Positions 52,313 to 62,062 of a DNA stretch of 64,000 nucleotides are shown one piece after another. Source of the stretch: UBA5018 sp947463165. Lineage in GTDB: Bacteria > Cyanobacteriota > Cyanobacteriia > PCC-6307 > Cyanobiaceae. Each line of letters begins with the position of its first letter. The first letter of the stretch is position 1. The stretch lies in assembly GCA_943371245.1 (NCBI GenBank), contig CALRTY020000011.1:1-64000 (forward strand), read 5' to 3'. Both the position numbers and the translations under genes were made by a program. The notes under the pieces are model-generated. The model did not search any database and was not told the origin of the DNA. It saw nothing but the letters and a program-made list of their open reading frames with translations.

Positions 52313-52741
52313 GGCTGACTGTCTCAATTTCTTCCAAGTTAAGGCATCTTCTTTTCCCGTGTCAAGCCCCACCCCGCCGCCATGGCTTGCAAATCGTGCG
52401 CAGTGACCAGAAGGCCGTAGCGCCTAGCGCGATTCCGATTCTCCGCAGGCGCCGGAAATTTGCCAAGATTACAATAATCCTAATAGATCTGGGGAGGAAA
52501 TGGTTCATGAGTAAGCCCTGCTTCGCCAGCTCCAGCCACCAACCTGTCCCCTGTCCCCTGTCCCTGCACCATCCAGTGCCGGCTCTAGTTCTGCTCTGAT
52601 TAGCGCTGGCTTTCGCCGTTGCTTACCGCGGTACTGGCGTAGTTGCCGGCCACCAGGGTTGCCTCCTTATTGGGGCGTAGCAGCTAGCTCGATCCAACAC
52701 CCTGCTGCGGCTGGCCGCCCTGGCCCAGCGGGCCGCTCGCC
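52313..52741. other. Non-coding stretch between the Hint gene and hisB
   Basis: No complete gene. A CCCCTGTC-type direct repeat occurs near 52550. Just before hisB a short frame reads TLLRLAALAQRAARHDGGCD, which may be the eroded end of a lost gene. Confidence 0.4.
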
Positions 52742-53389
52742 ATGATGGCGGTTGTGATCTCCCCCCTTAGCTCCATGCGCACTGGTGAAATCCACCGGGT
52801 CACCGGCGAAACAGAGGTGCGCGTGCTGCTCAATCTCGATGGCAGCGGCCAGTGTGCGGTGGCCACCGGCGTGCCCTTCCTCGATCACATGCTGCATCAG
52901 CTGGCCAGCCACGGCCTGCTGGATCTGCGCATCAGCGCGGTGGGCGACACCCACATCGACGATCACCACACCAATGAAGACGTGGGTATCGCCGTGGGTC
53001 AGGCCCTGGCCCAGGCCCTCGGCGATCGCCGCGGCATCCACCGCTTTGGTCAGTTCATGGCGCCCCTGGATGAGGCCCTGGTGCAGGTGGCCCTCGATTG
53101 CTCCGGCCGCCCCCACCTCAGCTACGGGCTTCAGATTCCAGCCCAGCGCATCGGCAGCTACGACACCGAGCTGGTGAGGGAGTTCTTCGTGGCGGTGGTC
53201 AACAACAGCGGTCTCACCCTGCACATCCGCCAACTGGACGGCGTCAATTCCCACCACATCGTGGAGGCCTGCTTCAAGGCCTTTGCCCGGGCGCTGCGGC
53301 TGGCGGTGGAAATCGACCCGCGCCGGGCTGGCGCCGTGCCCAGCAGCAAGGGGGTGTTGGAGCAGGCCGGCGCTGCGGCCAGCGCTTAA
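52742..53389 (+). CDS. hisB: Imidazoleglycerol-phosphate dehydratase
   Basis: A 215-residue single-function HisB catalysing the sixth step of histidine synthesis. Metal-binding motifs are VPFLDHMLHQLASHG, DDHHTNEDVGIAVGQ and DGVNSHHIVEACFKAFARAL. The core begins around MRTGEIHRVTGETEVRV (ATG 52775), so the first 11 residues are optional. Its stop at 53389 directly abuts the stop of the convergent uvrB gene at 53390, leaving no intergenic base. Confidence 0.97.
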   Translation: MMAVVISPLSSMRTGEIHRVTGETEVRVLLNLDGSGQCAVATGVPFLDHMLHQLASHGLLDLRISAVGDTHIDDHHTNEDVGIAVGQALAQALGDRRGIHRFGQFMAPLDEALVQVALDCSGRPHLSYGLQIPAQRIGSYDTELVREFFVAVVNNSGLTLHIRQLDGVNSHHIVEACFKAFARALRLAVEIDPRRAGAVPSSKGVLEQAGAAASA

Positions 53390-55402
53390 TTAATTAGGCT
53401 TGCCCACCAATTTCTGGCGCAGATTTTTGATCGTGTCGCGCAGGCTGGCGGCCTGTTCGTACTCCAAGCTCTTGGCGGCGGCCTTCATGCGATCTTCCAG
53501 CTGGTGGATCAGTTCGGGCAGCGCCTCCAGCGGCACCTGATCGTGGCTTGCCTGTTCAGTGGCCTGCTCCAATTGGTCGTCATTCAGCCGCCTTGACAGG
53601 GCCAGGAAGGAGAGGATCGCATTGCCGGCCCGCTTGCCCGCCGGCTGGGGGGTGATGCCATGGCGCTGGTTATAGGTGTGTTGAATCGCCCGCCGCCGCT
53701 CGGTTTCGGCAATCGCCTTGGCCATCGAATCGGTGAGGTTGTTGGCATAGAGCAGCGCTGTTCCCTCCACATGGCGCGCCGCCCGGCCGATGGTTTGAAT
53801 AAGAGAGCGCTCCGCCCGCAGGAACCCCTCCTTATCGGCATCCAGGATCGCCACCAGCGATACCTCCGGTAGATCCAAACCCTCCCGCAGCAGATTCACA
53901 CCCACCAGCACGTCGTACTGGCCATTCCTGAGGTCTTGAATGATCTCGATTCGCTCGATCGAATGAATCTCCGAGTGCAGATAGCGCACCCTTACGCCAT
54001 GGTCCGCCAGGAAATCGGTGAGATCCTCGGCCATGCGTTTGGTGAGGGTGGTCACCAACACCCGCTCGTTCTTGTCGGCCCGCAGCCGAATCTCCCCCAG
54101 CAGATCATCCACCTGGCCCTCGGTGGGGCGCACCTCCACCACTGGATCGAGCACGCCGGTGGGACGAATCACCTGCTCCACCACCTGGGCGCCGCTTTGG
54201 CCGAGCTCCCAGTTGCCGGGGGTGGCGCTCACGAAGATCGTCTGGCGCGCCTTTTGCCAGAATTCTTCTGCCTTTAATGGGCGGTTGTCGGCGGCGGAGG
54301 GCAGCCTGAAACCGTGCTCGATCAGCACCTGCTTGCGGCTCTGGTCGCCGTTGTACATCGCCTGCAGTTGGGAACAGGTGACATGGCTTTCATCCACCAC
54401 CAGCAGCCAGTCTTCCGGGAAGTAATCGATCAGGCATTCCGGTGGCGTACCCGCCGGCCGGCCGGCCAGATGGCGGGCGTAATTTTCCACGCCATTGCAA
54501 TAGCCCACCTGTTCGAGCATCTCCAGGTCGTAGCCGGTGCGCTGCTCCAGCCGCTGGGCCTCCAAAAGCCGACCCTGGCCCTGGAGTAGCTCCAGCCGCT
54601 GGCGCAATTCGCCGCGGATCTCGCCGATGGCGCCCTCCAGTCGTTCCTTAGGGGTAACAAAGTGTTTGGCTGGATAGATGCTCACCGCATCCAAACTCTG
54701 CAGGATCTCGCCGCTGGTGGGATCCACATAGCGAATCGCTTCCACCTCATCGCCAAACAACTCAATGCGCACCAGCCGGTCTTCATAGGCCGGGCCGATC
54801 TCCAGCACATCGCCCCGCACCCGGAAGCGGCCGCGGCCAATCTCCACATCATTGCGGGCATATTGATTGTCCACCAGCTCCCGCAGGCAGCCCCGCAAAT
54901 CGATAGCTTCTCCCACCTGGAATTTTACAGCTGCTTTTAGATACTCCGATGGAATTCCCAGGCCGTAGATGCAGCTGATTGATGCCACTACGATCACGTC
55001 GCGGCGCTCAAATAGCGACCGGGTCGCCGAGTGGCGCAGCATGTCTATTTCCTCGTTGATCGAGGCGGTTTTAGCGATATAGGTATCCGATACGGGCACA
55101 TAGGCCTCGGGTTGGTAGTAGTCGTAATAGGAGATGAAGTACTCCACCGCATTGTTGGGAAAAAATTCCCGCAGCTCATTGCAGAGCTGGGCGGCCAGCG
55201 TTTTGTTGTGGGCCAGCACCAGCGTGGGCCGCCCCGTCTGGGCGATCACATTGGCGATCGTAAATGTCTTGCCGGTGCCGGTGGCCCCCAGCAGTGTCTG
55301 GAACTGCTCGCCCCGTCCCAGCCCCGCCACCAGGCCTTTGATCGCCTGGGGCTGATCGCCCTTGGGTTGATAGGGGGCGTGGAGCTCAAATGGGCCGGTC
55401 AT
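53390..55402 (-). CDS. uvrB: Excinuclease ABC subunit B
   Basis: A 670-residue nucleotide-excision-repair helicase that loads onto DNA with UvrA and recruits UvrC. It has Walker A LLGATGTGKT (about 38-47), the beta-hairpin segment YFISYYDYYQPEAYVPVSDT, VVDESH with helicase motifs, VLVGVNLLREGLDLPEVSLV, the signature QTIGRAARHVEGTALLYANN, and a C-terminal UVR domain (LEDRMKAAAKSLEYEQAASL) that contacts UvrC. Length is normal. Confidence 0.98.
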   Translation of the reverse strand: MTGPFELHAPYQPKGDQPQAIKGLVAGLGRGEQFQTLLGATGTGKTFTIANVIAQTGRPTLVLAHNKTLAAQLCNELREFFPNNAVEYFISYYDYYQPEAYVPVSDTYIAKTASINEEIDMLRHSATRSLFERRDVIVVASISCIYGLGIPSEYLKAAVKFQVGEAIDLRGCLRELVDNQYARNDVEIGRGRFRVRGDVLEIGPAYEDRLVRIELFGDEVEAIRYVDPTSGEILQSLDAVSIYPAKHFVTPKERLEGAIGEIRGELRQRLELLQGQGRLLEAQRLEQRTGYDLEMLEQVGYCNGVENYARHLAGRPAGTPPECLIDYFPEDWLLVVDESHVTCSQLQAMYNGDQSRKQVLIEHGFRLPSAADNRPLKAEEFWQKARQTIFVSATPGNWELGQSGAQVVEQVIRPTGVLDPVVEVRPTEGQVDDLLGEIRLRADKNERVLVTTLTKRMAEDLTDFLADHGVRVRYLHSEIHSIERIEIIQDLRNGQYDVLVGVNLLREGLDLPEVSLVAILDADKEGFLRAERSLIQTIGRAARHVEGTALLYANNLTDSMAKAIAETERRRAIQHTYNQRHGITPQPAGKRAGNAILSFLALSRRLNDDQLEQATEQASHDQVPLEALPELIHQLEDRMKAAAKSLEYEQAASLRDTIKNLRQKLVGKPN

Positions 55403-55505
55403 TTAGTTATTTTCGCCTGAGCTGGGCATCAACCGACAGTGCCAGGCGGGCGTAAATCCCCCCTTCGACCCTCTTTTTAAACTCTCCATTTAAGAACAAC
55501 TAGCG

Positions 55506-55886
55506 CTAAAGCCCGAAGGCGCGCAGTATCAGGGCTGACAGCAGCGAATAGACCACCGCCCCCAGCAGGGCACTGACCAGCCCGAATTGCAGCCGGAAGG
55601 CAGGCAGCAGCAGCGCCGCCAGCCCAAACAACAGCACGTAGATCAGCCAGTTGAACAGCCAGGTGACTGGAAAGATCAGGCCCCCCAGGCTGGCGATCGC
55701 CCAGGGCAGGGCCAGCAGGGCCTGCAGCGGCAGGGTGAGCAGCATGCCCAGCAGGCCGATCAGCGCCGCCGCCTGCAGGGCGGGCAGGAAGCCATCCAGC
55801 TCCACCCCTAGAGGCAGCCAGGTTACGAACACCAGCACTGCGGCTCGGATCGGCCATTGGGCCAGCCAGTGCAGGGGATTGCCCAT
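55506..55886 (-). CDS. Phage-holin-family (DUF360-type) membrane protein
   Basis: A 126-residue protein with four membrane helices, ending FGLVSALLGAVVYSLLSALI. Features such as PVTWLFNWLIYVLLFGLAAL and GLIFPVTW fit the Phage_holin_4_2 family found on many bacterial chromosomes with unknown function. ATG 55886 is preferred to TTG 55922, which would overlap the DUF561 gene. It lies just downstream of that gene on the same strand. Confidence 0.82.
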   Translation of the reverse strand: MGNPLHWLAQWPIRAAVLVFVTWLPLGVELDGFLPALQAAALIGLLGMLLTLPLQALLALPWAIASLGGLIFPVTWLFNWLIYVLLFGLAALLLPAFRLQFGLVSALLGAVVYSLLSALILRAFGL

Positions 55887-55918
55887 AAAGTCCGCCCCCA
55901 GCCGCAGCTGCGATCGAT

Positions 55919-56692
55919 TCAAACGCTAGCGATGACGCCGCCGCCGAGGGCTGCGCGCAGGCCCCGCACCACGGCCAGCATCGCCAGTTCGTCCTCCAGA
56001 CGGTTCACGGCCGAACCCACCCCCACGCCGGCGGCGCCGGCGGCAATCGCCAGCGGCAGGGTCACCGCCGACAGGCCAGAAGCGCAGAGCACCGGCAGGG
56101 CGGCCACGCCGGCGCTGGCGAAGGCGTGGCTGATGGCATGGGTGGCCGCCAGGGTGGGGGCGGCCTTCTCGATCAGCCCCAGGGTGCCGGCGCTGAACGG
56201 CCGGGCGCTGGTGCCGCCTTCCGTTTGGATGATGTCGGCGCCGGCGGCGGCCAGATCCAGGGCCAGCTGCTCCTGCTGGTCTAGGGGCAGCAGGTGGGGC
56301 ACGGTCACCGACAGCACCACCTCGGGCAGCAGCTCCCGGGTGCGGCGGCAGATCGCCAGCACCTCTTCTGCCCCAAAGACGCGGCCCAGGGGGTAGAAGG
56401 CGTCGTAGTTGCCGATCTCCACCATGGTGGCACCGGCGGCCACGGCGGCGGGGAACAGCTCGGCATCCACGGCGCTAACGCAGATCGGCAGCCCGGAAAC
56501 GCCGGCCGCCAGGCTCACCAGTTGGGGATCACAGGCCACGTCCAGCAGGTCGGCACCGCCCCGCCCAGCGGCGCGGGCGATGCGCTCTACCGCAGCGGCG
56601 TCGAAGTTGGTCAGGCCGGCGATCACCTTCAGCAGACGGCGCTCGACCAGGGCGGCCTGCAGCGAAACGGGCAGGTGATCGAGGCGCGTCAT
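55919..56692 (-). CDS. DUF561 TIM-barrel protein
   Basis: A 257-residue protein with a beta/alpha-barrel pattern: LLKVIAGLTNFDAAAVERIA, GADLLDVACDPQLVSLA, ATMVEIGNYDAFYPLGRVFG, GADIIQTEGGTSARP and AGVGVGSAVNRLEDELAMLA. The DUF561 family is conserved in cyanobacteria and plastids. No reaction is established; a phosphate-binding end loop (AAGVGVGSAVN) suggests a phosphorylated small ligand, which is inference. Confidence 0.88.
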   Translation of the reverse strand: MTRLDHLPVSLQAALVERRLLKVIAGLTNFDAAAVERIARAAGRGGADLLDVACDPQLVSLAAGVSGLPICVSAVDAELFPAAVAAGATMVEIGNYDAFYPLGRVFGAEEVLAICRRTRELLPEVVLSVTVPHLLPLDQQEQLALDLAAAGADIIQTEGGTSARPFSAGTLGLIEKAAPTLAATHAISHAFASAGVAALPVLCASGLSAVTLPLAIAAGAAGVGVGSAVNRLEDELAMLAVVRGLRAALGGGVIASV

Positions 56693-56742
56693 GCCATTAG
56701 TGAAAGAAGTGACTCGATTCTCCCACCCCTAGCGTTTCGGCC

Positions 56743-57837
56743 ATGACCCCGCCGCCCCAGCGCTGGAGCCCCTACCACTTGCGCCTGCACCAGTTGCTGC
56801 GCCGCCGGCCGGAGTTGCTGCCGCAGGGGGCCTCATTGTTGGTGGCCCTCTCCGGCGGCCAGGATTCGATGGCCCTGACGGGCCTGCTGCTGGATCTGCG
56901 GCGACTGCATCACTGGTCTTTGCAGCTGTGGCATGGCGACCACCGCTGGCGGCCTGAATCCAGCCAGCAGGCCCGGGAGATCGCCGCTTGGGCCGGCGGC
57001 CAGGGGCTGGAGATCCAGCTGGCCAGCTGGGAGTGGCAGCCCACTGATCTGCAGTCCACTAATCAACAACAGCCCCCCAGCGAAGCCAGTGCCCGCGCCT
57101 GGCGATACGCCGGCCTGGTGGACTGCGCCCAGCAGCGGGGCTGCGGCCATGTGGTGACCGGCCACACCGCCAGCGACCGGGCCGAAACCCTGCTATTGCA
57201 CCTGGCCAGAGGCAGCGATCGCCGCGGCCTGGCCAGCCTGCGGGAGCAGCGCCCCTTGGCCGAGGGCATCCAGTTGGTGCGCCCCCTGTTGATTTTCAGT
57301 CGGGAGGAGACGGCCCGCATCTGCCAGGTGCTGCAGCTGCCGATCTGGCTGGATTCCACCAACGCCGAGCTGCGCTATGGCCGCAATCGGGTGCGCAGCT
57401 CGGTGCTACCGGTGCTGGAAGAGCTGCACCCCGGAGCCACGCGCCGGATTGGCGGCACAGCTGCCCGCATGGCGGCCGATCTGCAGGGAGAACTGGAGTT
57501 ATTGGATCTGGCCCTGCAACCGCTCAGCTCGGGCCCCAGGTCGCTGCGGCGCCAGCTCCTGATTGGCCTGGAGGCTGCCAACCAGAGGCGTCTGCTGCAT
57601 CACTGGATAGCCCGCAACAGTGGTTTGGTGCTGACGGCTGCAGCACTGGATAAGCTGCTCTCTAGACTGACTAGTTACAAAGGGCCTGGCCAGGTTGATC
57701 TGGCCGGGGACTGGCATTTAACTTGGAATAAAGGCACACTGCAGCTTCATCCCCGCATCTTTGCCATCAGAGATGGCCGAGGTATGGCCACAACCGCAGT
57801 CCAGTCCAGTAGCTCCGCACTAACTGAAGTTCCCTGA
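56743..57837 (+). CDS. tilS: tRNA(Ile)-lysidine synthase
   Basis: A 364-residue enzyme that converts the wobble C34 of tRNA-Ile(CAU) to lysidine, changing its codon from AUG to AUA. It has the PP-loop SGGQDSMALTGLLLDL (about 34-49), HGDHRWRPESSQQAREIAAW, VTGHTASDRAETLLLHLARG and LDSTNAELRYGRNRVR. The C-terminal part is short, as in picocyanobacterial forms. It is divergent from the DUF561 gene with 50 bp between, and only 18 bp precede the next gene. Confidence 0.95.
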   Translation: MTPPPQRWSPYHLRLHQLLRRRPELLPQGASLLVALSGGQDSMALTGLLLDLRRLHHWSLQLWHGDHRWRPESSQQAREIAAWAGGQGLEIQLASWEWQPTDLQSTNQQQPPSEASARAWRYAGLVDCAQQRGCGHVVTGHTASDRAETLLLHLARGSDRRGLASLREQRPLAEGIQLVRPLLIFSREETARICQVLQLPIWLDSTNAELRYGRNRVRSSVLPVLEELHPGATRRIGGTAARMAADLQGELELLDLALQPLSSGPRSLRRQLLIGLEAANQRRLLHHWIARNSGLVLTAAALDKLLSRLTSYKGPGQVDLAGDWHLTWNKGTLQLHPRIFAIRDGRGMATTAVQSSSSALTEVP

Positions 57838-57855
57838 ACCAGTCGCCCCTAACCT

Positions 57856-58932
57856 ATGGTTGATTTCAGCAGCAATCCCAATTCAGAGCCAACTTCCGAG
57901 CCGCCTTCAGAGTCCAACTCAGGCTCCAGTCCTGAGTTGGGATTGCAGTCCAGCGCCATTCCCCAACTGGAGGCCTTTGCCCATGTGGAGCGTCTGTACA
58001 GCCGAGGTGACTGGAGTGAAGCGCTCGATGCCGGGCAGGCTCTGCTGGCAGATTTGCAGGTGGGTGCCAGCAATTCGTTGCGGTTGCGGCTGGAGTTGCT
58101 GATCGGCCACACCCTGGTTTACGGCCTCGGCAACCAGGCTGAAGCCGAGCCGCACTACCGGGTAGTGCAACAGCGCAGTGGCGATCCGGTGCTGCTGGCG
58201 ATCGCCTCCCAAGGCCTGCAGCTTTGCAGCGGATTTGCAGCTGATTCGCCCGTAGAGCCGCTGCGGCTGGCAGCTCGCCAAGCCTCTAGCTTTCCCCCGC
58301 AGGATGGCAGCAGCGAAGCGGCAGGGGCAGCATCGGATTTGCCAGCGGTATTTCCGCCACTGCCCTCAGCTCTGGCCGCTGGGTTGGATCCAGCTGATCC
58401 ATCCCCCCTCTCATCAGCCTTAGAGCCTGGTAGCCATGCCAAACCCTGGCTCCAGCAGACTGCTGCTGACAATTTTCCAGCCGCTAACACCACATTCGCC
58501 AATACCTTTGCCGCCAGCACCACAGTCAGTGATCTTCAATTTGCACCTACTCCATTCACCAATGCTGATTTCGTTAACGCCGAATTTGACAGCAATGAAT
58601 TAGATGGCAGTCACTTTGATGGCACTGCATTCCCCGGCCTCGGCGGGGGAGGTGCGGCCCTCTTCCCCTGGCAGGATTCGCATGATGCCAGGGTATTCAC
58701 CCCCGCCACCACCAATGCTGCCCCAGCCATCCCCAGCGGGCAGTCGCTAGGGAAACCGCAGTTTTTCCCGACTGCTGAGCCCGCAAACGAGTTGGCTGCT
58801 GTGCCGGCGCCGGTGCGCCTGAAGGTGACAGTGGCCTCTCCCTGGGCCGCTGGTGACCAGGCCCAGCCGGCTCTCAGCGCCGCCGAAATGGCGGAGCTGG
58901 CCAAGGGACTTCTGGAGGTGGTGCTGGAGTAA
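57856..58932 (+). CDS. Hypothetical protein with TPR-like N-terminus
   Basis: A 358-residue acidic protein. After an SEP-rich start (EPTSEPPSESNSGSSPELG), residues about 35-135 form helices of tetratricopeptide type (QLEAFAHVERLYSRGDWSEA, LLAIASQGLQLCSGFAADSP). The long middle is Ser/Ala/Pro/Asn-rich, with FANTFAAS/FTNADFVNAEFDSNELDG stretches, probably disordered. A short helix ends the protein (LSAAEMAELAKGLLEVVLE). No family is recognised. It probably shares a transcript with tilS. Confidence 0.75.
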   Translation: MVDFSSNPNSEPTSEPPSESNSGSSPELGLQSSAIPQLEAFAHVERLYSRGDWSEALDAGQALLADLQVGASNSLRLRLELLIGHTLVYGLGNQAEAEPHYRVVQQRSGDPVLLAIASQGLQLCSGFAADSPVEPLRLAARQASSFPPQDGSSEAAGAASDLPAVFPPLPSALAAGLDPADPSPLSSALEPGSHAKPWLQQTAADNFPAANTTFANTFAASTTVSDLQFAPTPFTNADFVNAEFDSNELDGSHFDGTAFPGLGGGGAALFPWQDSHDARVFTPATTNAAPAIPSGQSLGKPQFFPTAEPANELAAVPAPVRLKVTVASPWAAGDQAQPALSAAEMAELAKGLLEVVLE

Positions 58933-58946
58933 ACCCTGAACCGTGC

Positions 58947-59000
58947 GGCCTAGATAGCAATGGGCTTTGCAGAGCTCTGCCCATTGCTATCTACTAGGCC
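58947..59000. terminator. Long stem between convergent genes, likely bidirectional terminator
   Basis: TAGATAGCAATGGGC (58951-58965) pairs perfectly with GCCCATTGCTATCTA (58979-58993), and GGCC/GGCC flanks extend it. The gene at 57856 ends 14 bp before and rnj ends 13 bp after, on opposite strands. There is no T-run, so termination strength is uncertain. Confidence 0.65.
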
Positions 59001-59012
59001 CGGAGCGGCGAG

Positions 59013-61004
59013 TTAGCTGGCCGCAGAGCGGCGACGGCGGGTGCGGCCGGCGGGTTCGGGCTCGGTTGCTTCCGGCTGCTGGGCGACGGTGGCAGTCGCT
59101 GCGGCAGTGCTGGCAACCGGAGCTGGGCCGGCCCCTACCGTCGCCAATTGGCGCTGGGGTGCCGGCGTAGTCCGTTCGGCGCTGCGCTCCACCCGTTCTG
59201 GGCGATCGCCGCGGCCGCCACGGACCCGGTTTGCTGGCCGGCTTTCGGGCTCGGCATCGGCTCTTCCCTTGTAGGCCGGCGTGCCGGCGGGGGCTGGCTG
59301 CACCAGGCAGATGATCAGCGGCTCCACCTGGAGTTCGCGGCGCAGGCGCCGCTGCAGTCCCACTTCCACCTCGCGCTGCACGCCCACCCAATCGACTTCG
59401 GGGGCCTGGCCAGCGCTGGTGCGGCAGAGCTGATTCCAGCGATTTTCGAGCACCCAGCCGATTTCGCGCTCAGCCCAGAGGGAGAGCTTGCGCGGGTCGG
59501 CGCTGGTGACCACACCGCGCAGATTCGCCCGCGGCGGCGCCGCCATCACCCCATCGGTGCTGATCACAGTTAACAGGGTGATCACCCCGTCTTCCGCGAG
59601 CTGCTGGCGTTCCTTGAGCACCCTTGCATCGACGATGCCGTTGCGGGAAGCGTCGAGCAACTCGATGCCGCTCTTAACTGGGTCGCCCTTGCGCAGGGAG
59701 TCGGCGGTGAGTTCCACCACGTCGCCGTTGTCGACAATCAGGGTGTGATCGGCGGGCACGCCCATCGATTGGCCGGTTTTGGCATGGGCAATCAGCATGC
59801 GGTGCTCACCATGCACCGGCACAAAGAATTTCGGCCTGGTGAGGGCCAACATCAATTTGTGGTCTTCCTGGCTGCCGTGGCCGGACACGTGAATGCCCTC
59901 GCCCTTGCCATAGATCACCTTGGCTCCCAGCATCATCAGCCGGTCAATTGTGTTGACCACCGATATGGTGTTGCCAGGGATTGGGCTGGCCGAAAAGATG
60001 ATCGTATCGCTGCTCTTTACCTGAACTTGGGGATGATCGGCGCGTGAGATACGGCTGAGGGCGGCTAGGGGCTCCCCCTGGCTGCCGGTCATCAGCAGCA
60101 GGGTTTCGCGGTCGGGCAGGTCGCGGATTTGTTTAATCGGCACGAATAGCTCATCCGGGCAGCGCATGTAACCCAGCTCCCGTGCTTTGGCGATCACGTT
60201 GAGCATGGAGCGACCCAGCAGGCCCACCTTGCGGCCATGCTTCATCGCCAGCTCGAGGATCATCGCCACCCGGTGGGTGGAGCTGGCAAAGGTGGTGAGG
60301 ATTACCCGGCCTTCCGCGGCGCCGATATGGCGATCGAGATTGGGAAATACAGCCCGCTCTGGCGGGGTGAAGCCGGGCAGTTCGGCATTGGTGGAGTCGG
60401 AGAACAGGCAGAGCACCCCCTGCTCGCCGTAATGCGCCATGCGCTGAATATCGAAGGTTTCACCATCGACGGGGGTGTGATCAAATTTGAAATCACCGGT
60501 GAATACAACAACGCCTACCGGGGTGGTAATCGCCAGGGAGAAGCTGTCGGCAATCGAGTGGGTATTGCGAATGAATTCAACTTTAAAGTGCTGGCCAACC
60601 TGCACGATATCCCGGGCGCCAACGGTTTGGATTGTGGTGCAATCCGTGACGCCGGCCTCCTCCATTTTGCCCCGCAACATTGACATCGCCAGCCGCGGGC
60701 CGTAGATGATTGGGATGTTGAAGTGCTTGAGGTGGTGGGGAATGCCGCCGATGTGATCTTCGTGACCATGGGTCACGATCATGCCGCGAATACGCTTTTG
60801 GTTTTCCCGTAAGTAGCTGGTGTCGGGCAGCACCACGTTGACGCCGTGCATGCCATCGCTGGGGAATGCCAGGCCGGCATCCACCAGCATCAGGTCATCG
60901 CCGTATTCGAATACGCAGGTATTTTTGCCAATCTCGTGCAGGCCACCCAGGGGAATTACCCGCAGGTTTGGCTTCTTGGTGCTGTGGGGGTTGGAATTGG
61001 TCAT
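59013..61004 (-). CDS. rnj: Ribonuclease J
   Basis: A 663-residue metallo-beta-lactamase / beta-CASP RNase acting as 5'-3' exonuclease and endonuclease in mRNA turnover and rRNA maturation. It begins LRVIPLGGLHEIGKNTCVFE and has the zinc motif VTHGHEDHIGG, VVFTGDFKFDHTPVDG, LLMTGSQGEPLAAL, and HVSGHGSQEDHKLMLALTRP with PVHGEHRMLIAHA. After the core (about 555 residues), the C-terminus is a basic, Ala/Thr/Arg-rich tail (RGGRGDRPERVERSAERTTP and GRTRRRRSAAS) typical of cyanobacterial RNase J. Confidence 0.96.
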   Translation of the reverse strand: MTNSNPHSTKKPNLRVIPLGGLHEIGKNTCVFEYGDDLMLVDAGLAFPSDGMHGVNVVLPDTSYLRENQKRIRGMIVTHGHEDHIGGIPHHLKHFNIPIIYGPRLAMSMLRGKMEEAGVTDCTTIQTVGARDIVQVGQHFKVEFIRNTHSIADSFSLAITTPVGVVVFTGDFKFDHTPVDGETFDIQRMAHYGEQGVLCLFSDSTNAELPGFTPPERAVFPNLDRHIGAAEGRVILTTFASSTHRVAMILELAMKHGRKVGLLGRSMLNVIAKARELGYMRCPDELFVPIKQIRDLPDRETLLLMTGSQGEPLAALSRISRADHPQVQVKSSDTIIFSASPIPGNTISVVNTIDRLMMLGAKVIYGKGEGIHVSGHGSQEDHKLMLALTRPKFFVPVHGEHRMLIAHAKTGQSMGVPADHTLIVDNGDVVELTADSLRKGDPVKSGIELLDASRNGIVDARVLKERQQLAEDGVITLLTVISTDGVMAAPPRANLRGVVTSADPRKLSLWAEREIGWVLENRWNQLCRTSAGQAPEVDWVGVQREVEVGLQRRLRRELQVEPLIICLVQPAPAGTPAYKGRADAEPESRPANRVRGGRGDRPERVERSAERTTPAPQRQLATVGAGPAPVASTAAATATVAQQPEATEPEPAGRTRRRRSAAS

Positions 61005-61105
61005 GAAAGCAGGTCGACTTTGAAGGTTTGGCTAGAAGTGGGCTGGACGGAAATGGGGCCGAGCGGCCAACGGGGTGATCGGCTGAGCCGAATATGGCCT
61101 TGGCG

Positions 61106-62062
61106 TCAGGTGGGACGCAGGGCGGCCAGGGTGGTGCAGATTCGTTGTTTCACTTCGTCATTCGCAGCGAGAAGGGGTAGGCGAGGGGCACCGACCGGCC
61201 AGCCACTTAGCTCCAGGGCCGCTTTTACCGGGATCGGATTTGTAGTGCAGAACAGGGCTTTGCATAGGGGCAACAGCCGCTCGTGCAGGCTGAGGGCGCT
61301 GGCGATATCGCCGGCCAGGAAGGCATTGATCATGGCGCGGATCTCGGCACCGGCCAGATGGCTGGCCACGCTCACCACGCCCACGGCACCTACGGCCAGC
61401 ATCGGCAGGGTGAGGGCATCATCGCCGCTATAGATAGCCAGGCGATCGCCACAGAGGGCCCGCAGCGCACTCACCTCTTCGGTGCTGCCACTGGCGGCTT
61501 TGTAGCTCACCACGTTATCTAAATCCAGCAACCTCGCGGTGGTTTCCGGTGCCAGACTGGCACCAGTGCGGCCAGGGATGTTGTAGAGCATCAGCGGCAG
61601 TTCGGGCGCCGCCAGGGCAATGGCCCGGAAATGGGCTTCCAGACCCTCCTGGGGCGGTTTGTTGTAGTAGGGCACCACCACCAGGGCGGCGTCGGCCCCC
61701 AGGTTGGCGGCTTTGCGGGTGGCCTCCACCGCTTCGGCTGTGCAGTTGCTGCCGCTGCCGGCCAGCAGCTTGGCTCGGCCGGCCACCGCCTGCTGGACGG
61801 CGGCGAACAGCCGATGCTGCTCCTCCCAGCTGAGGGTGGGCGATTCGCCGGTGGTGCCACAGATCACCAGGCCATCGGAGCCCTGGCTCACCAGGTGATC
61901 GGCCAGCCGGGCCGCCAGCTCCAGATCCACCGAGCCATCCGCCGCAAAGGGGGTGACCAGGGCCGTCAACAGCCTGCCAAAGGGCGCCGGCTGCCAGCTG
62001 GCTGCTGGGGCGGCGGTTGGCATGGCGGTGGGGGCGGGGTTGCTCATGGCTGGACTGGTCAT
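61106..62062 (-). CDS. dapA: 4-hydroxy-tetrahydrodipicolinate synthase
   Basis: A 318-residue Schiff-base aldolase condensing pyruvate with aspartate semialdehyde in lysine synthesis. It shows TALVTPFAADGSVDLELAAR, CGTTGESPTLSWEEQHRLF, VVVPYYNKPPQEGL (catalytic Tyr), LMLYNIPGRTGASLAPETTA and YKAASGSTEEVSAL (Schiff-base Lys). ATG 62062 overlaps the asd stop by 4 bp (ATGA), so it is translated with asd, which makes its substrate. The first 20 residues are Ala/Pro/Thr-rich and dispensable. Confidence 0.97.
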   Translation of the reverse strand: MTSPAMSNPAPTAMPTAAPAASWQPAPFGRLLTALVTPFAADGSVDLELAARLADHLVSQGSDGLVICGTTGESPTLSWEEQHRLFAAVQQAVAGRAKLLAGSGSNCTAEAVEATRKAANLGADAALVVVPYYNKPPQEGLEAHFRAIALAAPELPLMLYNIPGRTGASLAPETTARLLDLDNVVSYKAASGSTEEVSALRALCGDRLAIYSGDDALTLPMLAVGAVGVVSVASHLAGAEIRAMINAFLAGDIASALSLHERLLPLCKALFCTTNPIPVKAALELSGWPVGAPRLPLLAANDEVKQRICTTLAALRPT